Positions 51,989 through 60,568 of a stretch of 64,000 nucleotides of DNA are shown here, piece after piece. Made by a program: the position numbers and the translations under genes. The stretch lies in the NCBI RefSeq assembly GCF_900104065.1, contig NZ_FNLC01000003.1, forward strand, positions 186,001-250,000, written 5' to 3'. The DNA is from Natronobacterium texcoconense (GTDB lineage Archaea; Halobacteriota; Halobacteria; Halobacteriales; Natrialbaceae). The notes under the pieces were generated by a model. The model had not been told where the DNA came from. It worked only from the letters and a program-made list of their open reading frames with translations, and did not search any database. Each line of letters opens with the position of its first letter. Position 1 is the stretch's first letter.

Positions 51989-53431
51989 TCACCGCTTCCG
52001 GACTCGCATCTCGACAGGGCCGGGATCGAGCGACACCTTCGGCGTCGGATCGATCGATTCCGTCACTCGCTCGAAGTCGACGCGCCGAACCAGCATCGCC
52101 AGCGAGAGTTTGAGTTCGGTCATCGCGAACCGCATCCCGATGCAGTGACGCGAGCCACCGCCGAAGGGGAAGTAGGCGTACTCGGGTCGGTCGTCGGGGT
52201 CGGCAACCACGGAGCGGCCGTTCTCGTCGTCCGCCAGCCATCGATCAGGCCGGAACGCGTCGGGCTCGGACCACCAGCGCCCGTCGCGGTGGATGCCGTA
52301 CATGTTCAGCTGGACCGTCGTTTCCGGTCCGATCCGGTAGCCGGCGAGTGCGGTCTCCTCGTGGGGCTCGCGCTGCAGGAACGGCAGCGGTGGGTAGAGA
52401 CGCATCGCTTCTCGGCCGATGGCCTCGGTGATCGTCAGGTCGGGCAAGTCCGTAAACGTCGGATCGCGGTCGCCACAGACGGCGTCGACCTCTCGCTCGA
52501 GTCGCGCCCGGAAGTCGTCGGCGTCGTCACCGGTCAGCAGCCAGCAGGCGTAGGTCAGCGCGGTCGCCGTCGTCTCGTGGCCGGCAAGCAGGAACAGCTG
52601 TAGCTGGTCGGTGATCTCTTCGGCCGTCGGCTGCGAGCCGTCGGGGTACTCGCCGGTCGCGAGCAAGGAGAGCAAATCGTTGCCCTCCGCATCGGATCCC
52701 CGGCGCTCCGCTACCAGGTCCTCGACGAGGGATTCTATGTCCGCCGTCGCACGTCGGTACTCGCGTTCGGCGCGGCTCGGCAGCCACGTCGGGAGCACGG
52801 CACGGGTGCCGAAGAACTCGCTGTCGCTGTACGCTCCCATGGCGTGGACCCAGCGCCGTACGCGGTCGGCGCGTTCGGTCTCGAACTCTAAGTCGAACAG
52901 GGTCCGGGTCAGTGCCCGCAGCGTCAGCGCCGACATCGACTCCCGGACGTCGATGACTTCGCCGTCCGACCAGTTATCGACCAGCCGTCCAGTTTCCTCG
53001 ACCATGTCGTCGGCGTAGGACTCGATTCGGGCCGGCGTAAAGGCGTTCTGGAGCAGCATGCGCTGCTGTCGCCAGCGCTCGCCCTCCGCGAAGAACAGCC
53101 CCTCGACGTCGAGAAGGTCGCTGAACTCGTGCTCGAACTCGCCGCGCCAGAACTCGCCGTCGCGGGCGACGGTTACCTCCTCGACGAGTCCGGGATCAGA
53201 AACGACAACGAACTCGCGGCCGAATGCCTCGTACCGGGCAACGTCGCCGTACTCGCGCATCGACGCGAGGAACTCGAGCGGGTCGCGTGCGAACGCGAGG
53301 GTGCTGTCGACCAGCGGGAGCCCCCGTGGGCCGGGCGGCGGCGTTCCGACCGCCGCTCGCGTCGGTCCCGTGTCGCTCTCCGCGTCGGTCGTCGGTTCTC
53401 GGTCGTCCCCCGTCGTGCGTATCTCGCTCAT
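51989..53431 (-). CDS. cytochrome P450
   Basis: A 480-residue P450 monooxygenase with no membrane anchor, hence soluble. Diagnostic motifs are the I-helix AGHETTATAL (283-292, with acid-alcohol pair E286-T287/T288), the K-helix ExxR E341-R344 in EAMR, and the heme loop FPFGGGSRHCIGMRFA with thiolate Cys430. The acidic sequence and the Gly-Gly-Gly heme loop fit a bacterial-type class I enzyme needing a ferredoxin partner. The start at 53431 (MSEIRTTG) is preferred over an upstream one at 53557. The divergent HTH_10 regulator starts about 80 bases away and a ferredoxin gene lies beyond it. The substrate is unknown. Confidence 0.94.
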   Translation of the reverse strand: MSEIRTTGDDREPTTDAESDTGPTRAAVGTPPPGPRGLPLVDSTLAFARDPLEFLASMREYGDVARYEAFGREFVVVSDPGLVEEVTVARDGEFWRGEFEHEFSDLLDVEGLFFAEGERWRQQRMLLQNAFTPARIESYADDMVEETGRLVDNWSDGEVIDVRESMSALTLRALTRTLFDLEFETERADRVRRWVHAMGAYSDSEFFGTRAVLPTWLPSRAEREYRRATADIESLVEDLVAERRGSDAEGNDLLSLLATGEYPDGSQPTAEEITDQLQLFLLAGHETTATALTYACWLLTGDDADDFRARLEREVDAVCGDRDPTFTDLPDLTITEAIGREAMRLYPPLPFLQREPHEETALAGYRIGPETTVQLNMYGIHRDGRWWSEPDAFRPDRWLADDENGRSVVADPDDRPEYAYFPFGGGSRHCIGMRFAMTELKLSLAMLVRRVDFERVTESIDPTPKVSLDPGPVEMRVRKR

Positions 53432-53512
53432 ACGCGTTCGTTCGGCGCGAACGACTGTCGGTGCTCTCCCGAAGCACTGAACTTCTTTAAGTATCGACGG
53501 CGAACGGCCGGT

Positions 53513-54166
53513 ATGCAGTCGGCAGACCTCACCCTCCGGCTTCCGCCGTCGATGCAACTGCCCGCGCCCGAGGATCCGCTCGAGTCGTTTCAGCGCGAGG
53601 AGGTGCTCTCCTGGGAGGTCGATCCCGACGCCGAAACCGTCCGCTTTCTCTCGCTAATCGTCGGCGATCCCGGCGCGCTCGGAAATCTAGCCGAGGATCT
53701 CGAGTCAGTCCACCGGTACGACGTCACGCCGGTCGACGAGGACACGTTCTACGGCTACGTCGAGATGGACCTGCGGGCTGCCGACGCCACGCTACTAGGA
53801 ACGTTCGACGTCCCCGGGCTGGTAGTCGTCCCGCCGATGGTCTACACCGGCCGGGAGAACGTCCACGTTACCGTCCTCGGGGAGCCAGAGGCCATGGCGG
53901 GTCTGCTCGAGGAGGCTCCCGAGGACGTGGAAATCGACGTACAGCGCGTGAGCGAACACCAGCGCCGCTCAGAGACGCTCGCGGGTCGGCTCACGGCCAG
54001 ACAGTTCGAGGCGCTCGAGGTCGCCCGCGAGGTGGGTTACTACGAGGTGCCCAGAAGCGGCGAACTGGCGACGGTCGCGGGGAAACTCGAGTGTTCCGAG
54101 AGCGCGGCGTCGACGCTGTTGCGGTCGGCAGAGAAGAAACTGGTCGATGCGGCGTTACGCCGATAG
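53513..54166 (+). CDS. Bat-type HTH_10 regulator next to a P450
   Basis: A 217-residue protein with the same architecture as the regulator at 34598. It has an N-terminal sensory half (MQSADLTLRLPPSMQLPAPE, then DVTPVDEDTFYGYVEMDL) and a C-terminal HTH_10: LTARQFEALEVAREVGYYEVPR and SGELATVAGKLECSESAAST with the recognition helix. It is divergent from the P450 gene over an 80-base intergenic region, and the ferredoxin gene at 54171 converges with its stop within a few bases. It is a natural candidate regulator of the P450. TATA-like TTCTTTAAG lies about 30 bases upstream of the ATG. Confidence 0.88.
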   Translation: MQSADLTLRLPPSMQLPAPEDPLESFQREEVLSWEVDPDAETVRFLSLIVGDPGALGNLAEDLESVHRYDVTPVDEDTFYGYVEMDLRAADATLLGTFDVPGLVVVPPMVYTGRENVHVTVLGEPEAMAGLLEEAPEDVEIDVQRVSEHQRRSETLAGRLTARQFEALEVAREVGYYEVPRSGELATVAGKLECSESAASTLLRSAEKKLVDAALRR

Positions 54167-54170
54167 AGAA

Positions 54171-54416
54171 TCAGGGGATCAACTGCTCGCCGTCGTCGTC
54201 GTAGATTTTGATCGCGTCGACGGGACAGGTGCGAGCGGCGAACTTCGCGTCGAGTTCCGCGTCCTCGGGCACCTCGCGAACGAAGACGCCGTCCTCGACC
54301 TCTTCGCTGTCCTCGAGGATGGCCTTTCCGCGTGACTCGTCTTCCACGAAGGCGTCCCACTCGGCGACACACTGGAACATCCCGATGCAGGTGTCCTCGT
54401 CGAATTCGACTTTCAT
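54171..54416 (-). CDS. [3Fe-4S]-type ferredoxin
   Basis: An 81-residue ferredoxin with only three cluster cysteines: C10 and C16 in CIGMFQC, and C64 in RTCPVDA. The position that holds the fourth ligand in [4Fe-4S] proteins (residue 13) is Met, which indicates a [3Fe-4S] cluster. This type (CX5C...CP) often donates electrons to bacterial P450s. Here the P450 gene lies about 740 bases away, past the HTH_10 regulator; no ferredoxin reductase is in this window. The protein is acidic, as expected. It converges with the regulator's stop. Confidence 0.9.
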   Translation of the reverse strand: MKVEFDEDTCIGMFQCVAEWDAFVEDESRGKAILEDSEEVEDGVFVREVPEDAELDAKFAARTCPVDAIKIYDDDGEQLIP

Positions 54417-54556
54417 GCCTCAGCGTTCGTCCGAGGGGTGTAAAGCACTGACGGGACCGATTCGGACGGTCGGCCCGCAACCGACGCCCGTGTGGTACGT
54501 TAGTCGGAACCACATGTCATCATGATTTTATTATCGGGCGTCGCGTCCGTCGTCCC

Positions 54557-55357
54557 ATGGCAGCCGATCACCGACCCGACGTGCAGGACCGTGAACGCGC
54601 CGACCCGCTCGGACGGGCGATGCTCGCCTACCAGCGCGACGAACCCGGTCGGCTGCTGTATCGCGACGGCTCGAGGACGCAGGACGGTCGCGTTCGCGAG
54701 TTCTACTTCCAGCCGTCCGACGAGTGGAGCGACGAGACAGTCGGCGTCCTCGAGCGGCTGTGCGATCACGAACCGATCCTCGACGTCGGCTGTGGCGCGG
54801 GCCAGCACGCGCTGTGGTGGCAGGACCGCGGCGTCGATGCGGTCGGGATCGACGCGAGTCCGGGAGCCGTACGGTCAGCGCGGGAACGCGGCCTCGAGAG
54901 CGCCGCCGTGATGGACATGTTCGACCTCGCGGTCGCCGACGAGCGGTTCGGAGCCGTCCACTGCGTCGGCACACAACTGGGACTCGGCGGTTCGCTCGCG
55001 GGAATCACCGACCTCCTCGAGCAGTTCGCCTGCGCCACCGACGACGCTGCCGTCGCGGTCGTCGACAACTACGATCCGAGACGGCTCGACAGGGAATTCT
55101 TCGGTTACCGGCCGGATCCCCGCGAGGGAATCGCCCACCGGTGTTTTCACCTCGAGTTCGTCCGCGAATGCGACGGAACCCGCGAGCGGACCGTCGGACG
55201 GACGCTGCAGTTCCTGCTGTGTTCGCCGGAGCGACTCCGGGAAGCGGCCACCGAAACTCCGTGGCAGGTGGTCGACGTAATTCGTGGAGAAACGAGCGAC
55301 GGAGAGGCAGATGCCCACTACCGGGCGATACTCGAGACGGACGCGACTCGAGGATGA
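54557..55357 (+). CDS. SAM-dependent methyltransferase (class I)
   Basis: A 266-residue protein with a class I methyltransferase fold. Motif I is LDVGCGAGQHALWW (residues about 75-88), followed by the acidic VGIDASPGAV loop and a motif IV-like VHCVGTQLGLGGS. The N-terminus contains YQRDEPGRLLYRDGSRTQDG, which may bind the acceptor. The C-terminal region has VRECDGTRERTVGRTLQFLL. It is a small-molecule or lipid-type methyltransferase by architecture; the acceptor is unknown. It is followed by the phosphate transporter gene, about 65 bases away, in the same direction. Confidence 0.83.
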   Translation: MAADHRPDVQDRERADPLGRAMLAYQRDEPGRLLYRDGSRTQDGRVREFYFQPSDEWSDETVGVLERLCDHEPILDVGCGAGQHALWWQDRGVDAVGIDASPGAVRSARERGLESAAVMDMFDLAVADERFGAVHCVGTQLGLGGSLAGITDLLEQFACATDDAAVAVVDNYDPRRLDREFFGYRPDPREGIAHRCFHLEFVRECDGTRERTVGRTLQFLLCSPERLREAATETPWQVVDVIRGETSDGEADAHYRAILETDATRG

Positions 55358-55421
55358 CAGCAGTCGGTCGCTGGGGAGCCGAAGGAACGTTTTTCAGACC
55401 GGTCGTAGAAACGAGAGACGG

Positions 55422-56630
55422 ATGGTTTCGCTGTCGTTTGCCGTACTCGTTGGAACTGCGATCGTCACCTGTCTGTTCATGGCGTGGGTGCTCGGCGCGA
55501 ACAGCAACTCGCCGCCCTTTGCACCCGCAATCGGGGCGAACGCCATCTCGACGATGCAGGCGGCGTTCGTCATCGGGATTCTCGCAGCCGCGGGCGCGCT
55601 GTTGCAGGGCGGAGCCATTTCGGAGACGGTCGGTGCTGACCTGATCGACGGCGTGGCGATCACGCCGCTTGCGGCCACAGCCGGACTGCTCACCGCAGCG
55701 GGGTACATGGCCGTCGGCATCTACACGCGGTATCCGATCCCCGCGGCGTTTGCGACGACGGGTGCGATGGTCGGCGTCGGCCTCTCACTCGGTGGCGACC
55801 CTGCCTTCGGGACCTACCAGCGACTCGGTACGTTCTGGGCGCTCGTTCCGGTCATGTCCGGCGGGCTGGCGTACACCACCGCCACGATCCTGCGTCGCGA
55901 CGACGTACCCGAGTCGGTTGGCGTCCCACTGCTCGCCGGTATCGTCGGGGCTATCGTCGCGAACATCCGGTTGGGCGTCGTTCCCGATCCTGTCGCCGAC
56001 CAGGGAAGCATCGCTCGCTTCGTCTCCCGGCAGTTCGGCGGCGGTCCGACGATCGTCGCCGACGTCGACCTCGGTACCGTCCTCGTGACGATCGCCGCTG
56101 GCGCGCTTGCGTTCTACTGGGTTCGAAAACGGGTGCTCGTCTCCGTCGAACAGGGGATCCGCTCGTTCCTGCTCGTCCTCGGCGGGATCGTCGCCTTTTC
56201 GTCCGGTGGCTCGCAGGTCGGACTCGCGACCGGCCCGCTCGAGAATCTCTTCCGGGTGGAACTCGGCCTCCCCGGGATCACACTGCTCGCGCTGGGTGCG
56301 ACCGGCCTTCTCGCTGGCGCCTGGATGGCAGCGCCGCGGCTGTTGCAAGCGACCTCGAGGGAGTACGCCCAGCTCGGCGTGCGACGATCGATCGCGGCGC
56401 TCGTCCCCGGCTTCATCGTCGCACAGCTTGCGATCGCACTCGGGATCCCGATCTCGGTCAACAACATCATCCTCTCTGGGGTGATCGGCGGTGGGCTGGC
56501 GGCGGGCTCTGCTGGCGTCTCGAAACGAAAGATCGGATTCACCGTCACGTTCTGGCTGCTGACGCTCGGGAGTTCGATCGTCGTCGGCTACGGGCTCTAC
56601 CAGGCGCTGGCGGCCGTCATCGGTGGCTAA
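55422..56630 (+). CDS. PiT family inorganic phosphate transporter
   Basis: A 402-residue integral membrane transporter of the PiT family (Na+ or H+ coupled phosphate symporters). Two related halves each contain a conserved short motif: GANSNSPPFAPAIGANAIS near residues 24-42 and the later VNNIILSGVIGGGLAAGS in the second half, flanked by ten or so hydrophobic segments. The start at 55422 begins the first transmembrane segment (LSFAVLVGTAIVTCLFMAWV); upstream frames run back into the methyltransferase gene. It imports phosphate across the cytoplasmic membrane. No regulator is adjacent. Confidence 0.9.
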   Translation: MVSLSFAVLVGTAIVTCLFMAWVLGANSNSPPFAPAIGANAISTMQAAFVIGILAAAGALLQGGAISETVGADLIDGVAITPLAATAGLLTAAGYMAVGIYTRYPIPAAFATTGAMVGVGLSLGGDPAFGTYQRLGTFWALVPVMSGGLAYTTATILRRDDVPESVGVPLLAGIVGAIVANIRLGVVPDPVADQGSIARFVSRQFGGGPTIVADVDLGTVLVTIAAGALAFYWVRKRVLVSVEQGIRSFLLVLGGIVAFSSGGSQVGLATGPLENLFRVELGLPGITLLALGATGLLAGAWMAAPRLLQATSREYAQLGVRRSIAALVPGFIVAQLAIALGIPISVNNIILSGVIGGGLAAGSAGVSKRKIGFTVTFWLLTLGSSIVVGYGLYQALAAVIGG

Positions 56631-56633
56631 TGC

Positions 56634-56861
56634 TTACGACGCCGGGGTCGCCAGGTAGCTCCCGCCGACGGCGAGGATGCCGACGAAGACGCCGAACAGT
56701 CCGATCGGTGGCGAAATGAACGCGATTCCCGTACCGAAGACGAGCGCACCGATACCGATCCGCCAGACGATCGACTTCGGGTTGTATCCGCAGTGAGGAC
56801 ACTCGTAAACGTCTCGAGGAATCTCTTCCTCGCAGCGAGAGCAGACGTACGCCGGTTTCAT
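56634..56861 (-). CDS. small zinc-ribbon membrane protein
   Basis: A 75-residue protein: an N-terminal zinc ribbon VCSRCEEEIPRDVYECPHCG (C7, C10, C21, C24) followed by two hydrophobic helices, WRIGIGALVFGTGIAFISPP and IGLFGVFVGILAVGGSYLAT. Such ribbon-plus-two-helix proteins are frequent in haloarchaea and are of unknown function. It converges with the phosphate transporter three bases away. Confidence 0.75.
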   Translation of the reverse strand: MKPAYVCSRCEEEIPRDVYECPHCGYNPKSIVWRIGIGALVFGTGIAFISPPIGLFGVFVGILAVGGSYLATPAS

Positions 56862-56898
56862 CGTCGAGCGTGTCGCGTCGAATTCACCAAATAGTTCC

Positions 56899-57333
56899 TC
56901 ATTCGAGGACGGTCACCGGTTCTGACGTTCGCTCGACGACCGTCGCTGCGATCCCTCGGCCGAGAAACCGACGCATGAACCCGCTCGTCTCTACCCCGTG
57001 ACCGTACATGACGACGTGATCGATCTCCTCGTCGCTCGCATACTTCGGAACGGCATTGCCGGGACGTCCCTCGACGGTCTCGATCCGGACCCGATCCTCG
57101 ACCGAAGTCTGGTCGACTGACGCAAGCAATTCCCTCGAGCGTCGTCGCGCCTGCGTCGACCGATCGTCGTCGCGCTCGAGAACGCCACCTTCGCTGAGCG
57201 GGGCATCCAGTGGTGTAACGACGGCGAGCAACGTGACGTCGGCGTCGGGGAACGTCTCGAGGGCGTAGGCAAGCGCCTCGTCTTCGTTGGGTCGGTCGAG
57301 TGTCGGGACGAGGACGTGGTCCGGATCGATCAT
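56899..57333 (-). CDS. universal stress protein (UspA) family protein
   Basis: A 144-residue single UspA domain. The N-terminal strand [21 protein letters not shown] is typical, then [14 protein letters not shown]; the C-terminal nucleotide-binding motif is usually G-2x-G-9x-G-(S/T), and here [20 protein letters not shown] corresponds to that area, followed by [19 protein letters not shown] binding is therefore possible. The frame extends upstream to 57738, but [10 protein letters not shown] at 57333 starts the fold. It lies divergent from hel308. Confidence 0.85.
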   Translation of the reverse strand: MIDPDHVLVPTLDRPNEDEALAYALETFPDADVTLLAVVTPLDAPLSEGGVLERDDDRSTQARRRSRELLASVDQTSVEDRVRIETVEGRPGNAVPKYASDEEIDHVVMYGHGVETSGFMRRFLGRGIAATVVERTSEPVTVLE

Positions 57334-57524
57334 GTGACCGGGTTCGGTCGCGACGCCTATCGATCTATTGCCACGCAGGAGCCAACCCGACCGTACGTAC
57401 GACGATCCTGCCAGTCTCATCGACCGGTCGTTCGTCGACGCCGACCCGGCACATCTCCCCCGACCGCTCGAGCGATCGACCGGGAGACGACAGTTTAAAC
57501 CACGGGACGCGCCAAACGCGAGTA

Positions 57525-59924
57525 ATGAACGTCGAGGAGCTGTCGGGGCTCCCGCCCGGGGCGATCGAGCACTTCCGACAGGAGGGGATCGAGGAGCTCT
57601 ACCCGCCACAGGCCGATGCGGTCGAGGCCGGCGCGACGGAGGGCGAGAACCTCGTCGCCGCGGTGCCGACCGCCAGCGGGAAGACGATGATCGCCGCCCT
57701 CTCGATGCTGTCGGCGATCGAACGCGGCGGGAAGGCACTCTACATCGTCCCCCTGCGAGCCCTGGCCAGCGAGAAGAAGGCCGAGTTCGAGGCCTACGAA
57801 CAGTTCGGCGTCACGGTCGGCGTGACGACCGGCAACTACGAGTCGACCAGCGACTGGCTCGCCACGAAAGACATCGTCGTCGCGACCAGCGAGAAGGTCG
57901 ACTCGCTCGTCCGAAACGGCGCGGACTGGCTCTCCGATCTCACCTGCGTCGTCAGCGACGAGGTCCACCTCATCGACGACCGAAACCGTGGGCCGACGCT
58001 CGAGGTGACGCTGGCCAAGCTCAACCAGCTCAATCCAAATCTCCAGACCGTCGCGCTGTCGGCGACGGTCGGCAACGCAGACGAAATCGCCGACTGGCTG
58101 GACGCCGAACTGATCGACACCGACTGGCGGCCGATCGACCTCAAGATGGGTGTCCACTACGGCAACGCCCTGAACTTCGACGACGGCTCGACCCGCGAGG
58201 TGGCCGTGCAGGGCTCGGAGAAACAGGAAGCCGCGCTCGTCCGCGACATCCTCCAGGAGGGCGGCTCCTCGCTCGTGTTCGTCAACTCCCGGAGAAACGC
58301 CGAGGCTGCGGCGGATCGGCTCGGCGGCGTCGCGACAAACGAACTGACCGCCGAAGAGCAGGCCGACCTCGCCGACCTCGCCGACGAGATCCGCGACGAC
58401 AGCGACACCGAGACGAGCAAGGACCTCGCGGACTGCGTCGAACGCGGTTCCGCCTTCCACCACGCCGGCCTCTCGAGCACGCAGCGTTCGCTCGTCGAGG
58501 ATGCCTTCCGCGACCGACTGCTGAAGGTGATCTCGGCGACGCCGACGCTCGCGGCCGGCGTCAACACGCCAGCCCGCCGGGTCGTCGTCCGCGACTGGCG
58601 GCGGTTCGATCCCACGGCCGGCGGGATGACGCCGCTGGACGTCCTCGAGATCCACCAGATGATGGGCCGTGCCGGCCGCCCGGGACTCGATCCCTATGGG
58701 GAGGCCGTCCTGGTCGCGAAGAACCACGACGAGAGCGAGGAGTTGTTCGACCGCTACGTCTGGGGAGATCCCGAACCAGTCCAGTCGAAGCTGGCGGCCG
58801 AACCTGCCCTCCGAACCCACGTACTCGCCACCATTGCCTCCGGGTTCGCCCGCACGCGAGAGGGACTGCTCGAGTTCCTCGAGGCGACCCTCTACGCGAG
58901 CCAGTCGAGCGAGTCGGGCCGACTCGAGGCCGTCACGGACGACGTGCTTTCGTACCTGGAGCGGAACGACTTCATCGAGCGCGAGCCGCCACGCGGCTCG
59001 AATCACTCGAGCGGGGTACCGCGAGAGCGCGAGGGTGGGGACGATGGGAGCGATGCCGAGGGCGCGTTCACCTCGGCCGCCGAACTCGCCGAGGGCGGCG
59101 AGGACGAGGAACTCGAGGCGACCAACCTCGGTCACACGGTCTCACGGCTCTACCTCGATCCGATGAGCGCGGCGGAAATCGTCCACGGCCTCGAGGACGC
59201 CGACGAGCGACCGACCGCGCTGGGGCTCTACCAGCTTATCTCGCGGACGCCGGACATGTACGAACTCTACTTGCGCTCCGGCGAGGACGAGGAGTTCGGC
59301 GAACTCTACTACGAACGCCAGGCCGAACTGCTGGGTGACGAGCCAAGCGAGTTCGAGGAAGAACGCTTCGAGGACTGGCTGGCCGCGCTGAAGACAGGGA
59401 AACTGCTCGAGGACTGGGCCGCCGAGGACGACGAGGAGCGGATCACCGAACGGTACAAGATCGGCCCCGGCGACCTGCAGGGGAAAGTCGACACCGCCGA
59501 GTGGCTGCTCGGTGCCGCCGAGTCGCTGGCCCGCGAGATCGACAGCGAGTGGACCGTCGCCGTCCGCGAGGCCCGCGCCCGCGTCGAGCACGGCGTCGGC
59601 GAGGAGCTACTGGAACTCGTCTCGGTCGGCGGCATCGGTCGCAAGCGCGCCCGGCGGCTCTACGACGCCGGCATCGAGGAGCCAGCCGACCTGCGGACCG
59701 CCGACAAGGGCGTCGTCCTGAGCGTTCTCAAGGGGAAGAAGACCGCGGAGAACGTCCTCGAGAACGCCGGCCGCGAAGATCCCTCGATGGACGGCGTCGA
59801 ACCGGCGAGCGGGGACGCGACGGCCGACTCGAGCGACGACGCGGAAGAAGACCGATCGGCGGAGACGGCACATGCCGAGGAAGCCGACTCCGACGACAGC
59901 CAGTCCAGCCTGGGTGATTTCTGA
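57525..59924 (+). CDS. hel308: Hel308 superfamily 2 DNA helicase
   Basis: A 799-residue DNA helicase of the Hel308/Hjm family that unwinds 3'-5' and acts at stalled replication forks. Walker A is PTASGKTM (48-55, K53), the DExH box is SDEVHLID (D145-H148), and later motifs include [21 protein letters not shown] (motifs V/VI). The winged-helix and ratchet domains follow, and a helix-hairpin-helix-like region lies near the C-terminus: [20 protein letters not shown]. The final 60 residues are an acidic Ser/Asp-rich tail ending QSSLGDF, which may be a PCNA-binding peptide (QxxLxxF). The gene overlaps cgi121 by one base (TGATG). Confidence 0.95.
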   Translation: MNVEELSGLPPGAIEHFRQEGIEELYPPQADAVEAGATEGENLVAAVPTASGKTMIAALSMLSAIERGGKALYIVPLRALASEKKAEFEAYEQFGVTVGVTTGNYESTSDWLATKDIVVATSEKVDSLVRNGADWLSDLTCVVSDEVHLIDDRNRGPTLEVTLAKLNQLNPNLQTVALSATVGNADEIADWLDAELIDTDWRPIDLKMGVHYGNALNFDDGSTREVAVQGSEKQEAALVRDILQEGGSSLVFVNSRRNAEAAADRLGGVATNELTAEEQADLADLADEIRDDSDTETSKDLADCVERGSAFHHAGLSSTQRSLVEDAFRDRLLKVISATPTLAAGVNTPARRVVVRDWRRFDPTAGGMTPLDVLEIHQMMGRAGRPGLDPYGEAVLVAKNHDESEELFDRYVWGDPEPVQSKLAAEPALRTHVLATIASGFARTREGLLEFLEATLYASQSSESGRLEAVTDDVLSYLERNDFIEREPPRGSNHSSGVPREREGGDDGSDAEGAFTSAAELAEGGEDEELEATNLGHTVSRLYLDPMSAAEIVHGLEDADERPTALGLYQLISRTPDMYELYLRSGEDEEFGELYYERQAELLGDEPSEFEEERFEDWLAALKTGKLLEDWAAEDDEERITERYKIGPGDLQGKVDTAEWLLGAAESLAREIDSEWTVAVREARARVEHGVGEELLELVSVGGIGRKRARRLYDAGIEEPADLRTADKGVVLSVLKGKKTAENVLENAGREDPSMDGVEPASGDATADSSDDAEEDRSAETAHAEEADSDDSQSSLGDF

Positions 59925-60436
59925 TGGAGCTACTCGAGTGCACTCTCACGATCGACGACCTAGATTCGTTCGTGACCGACCTCGGCGAGATCGGCGACGA
60001 CCACGACGTGACGATTCAGGCGTTCGACGCCCGCTATGTCGCCGACCGGACCCACCTCGAGCGGGCCGTCGAATTCGCCGACAGAGCCATCGAGCGCGAC
60101 GAGAACGTCGCCCGCGACCGGGCGGTCGAGATCCTGCTGTACGCGGCCGGCCGACGACAGATCGATCGGGCACTCGAGATGGGCGTCGGCGAAGGCGAGA
60201 ACCGGGCCGTCGTGCTGGTCGACTCCGAAGACGGCGATCGGGACGCCGAACGGAACGCACTCGAGACCGTCTCGGAACTCGACGCTGTCCGGGAACAGAC
60301 GTCCACGCTCGAGTCGGTCGACGAGGAACGGCTCTGTACGTTCTTCGATATCACCGACGCCGAACGGGAGGCGACCGACGCCACGCTCGGCGACCTAGTC
60401 GGCGAGCGGGTGGCGCTGCTCGAGGTCGAGAAGTAA
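59924..60436 (+). CDS. cgi121: KEOPS complex subunit Cgi121
   Basis: A 170-residue protein of the Cgi121/TPRKB family, a subunit of the KEOPS complex that makes the t6A37 modification of ANN-decoding tRNAs. Family features are the early strand LLECTLTIDDLDSFVTDLGE, the helix FADRAIERDENVARDRAVEILLYAAGRRQI, and the conserved central LLYAAGRRQIDRALEMGV, which contacts tRNA and Bud32. Its start overlaps the stop of hel308 by one base, so the two are translated together. Confidence 0.92.
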   Translation: MELLECTLTIDDLDSFVTDLGEIGDDHDVTIQAFDARYVADRTHLERAVEFADRAIERDENVARDRAVEILLYAAGRRQIDRALEMGVGEGENRAVVLVDSEDGDRDAERNALETVSELDAVREQTSTLESVDEERLCTFFDITDAEREATDATLGDLVGERVALLEVEK

Positions 60437-60568
60437 CTGGAACTGGTGAACTCGAGAGAACTCCATAACTGTTCTTCCCGTAACACGCTCAGAAACGTCG
60501 GTACGACGTTATTTTCGGTCGATCCGAACCCACCAAACATATGGTAGTTCGTCGCCAGAGGTTCGACG

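Noticed and set aside
57368-59338. A 656-codon plus-strand frame overlapping hel308 in another frame
   Set aside because: It is a +1-type shadow of hel308, dominated by Arg, Gly and Pro from GC-rich codon shifts, while hel308 has full helicase motifs.
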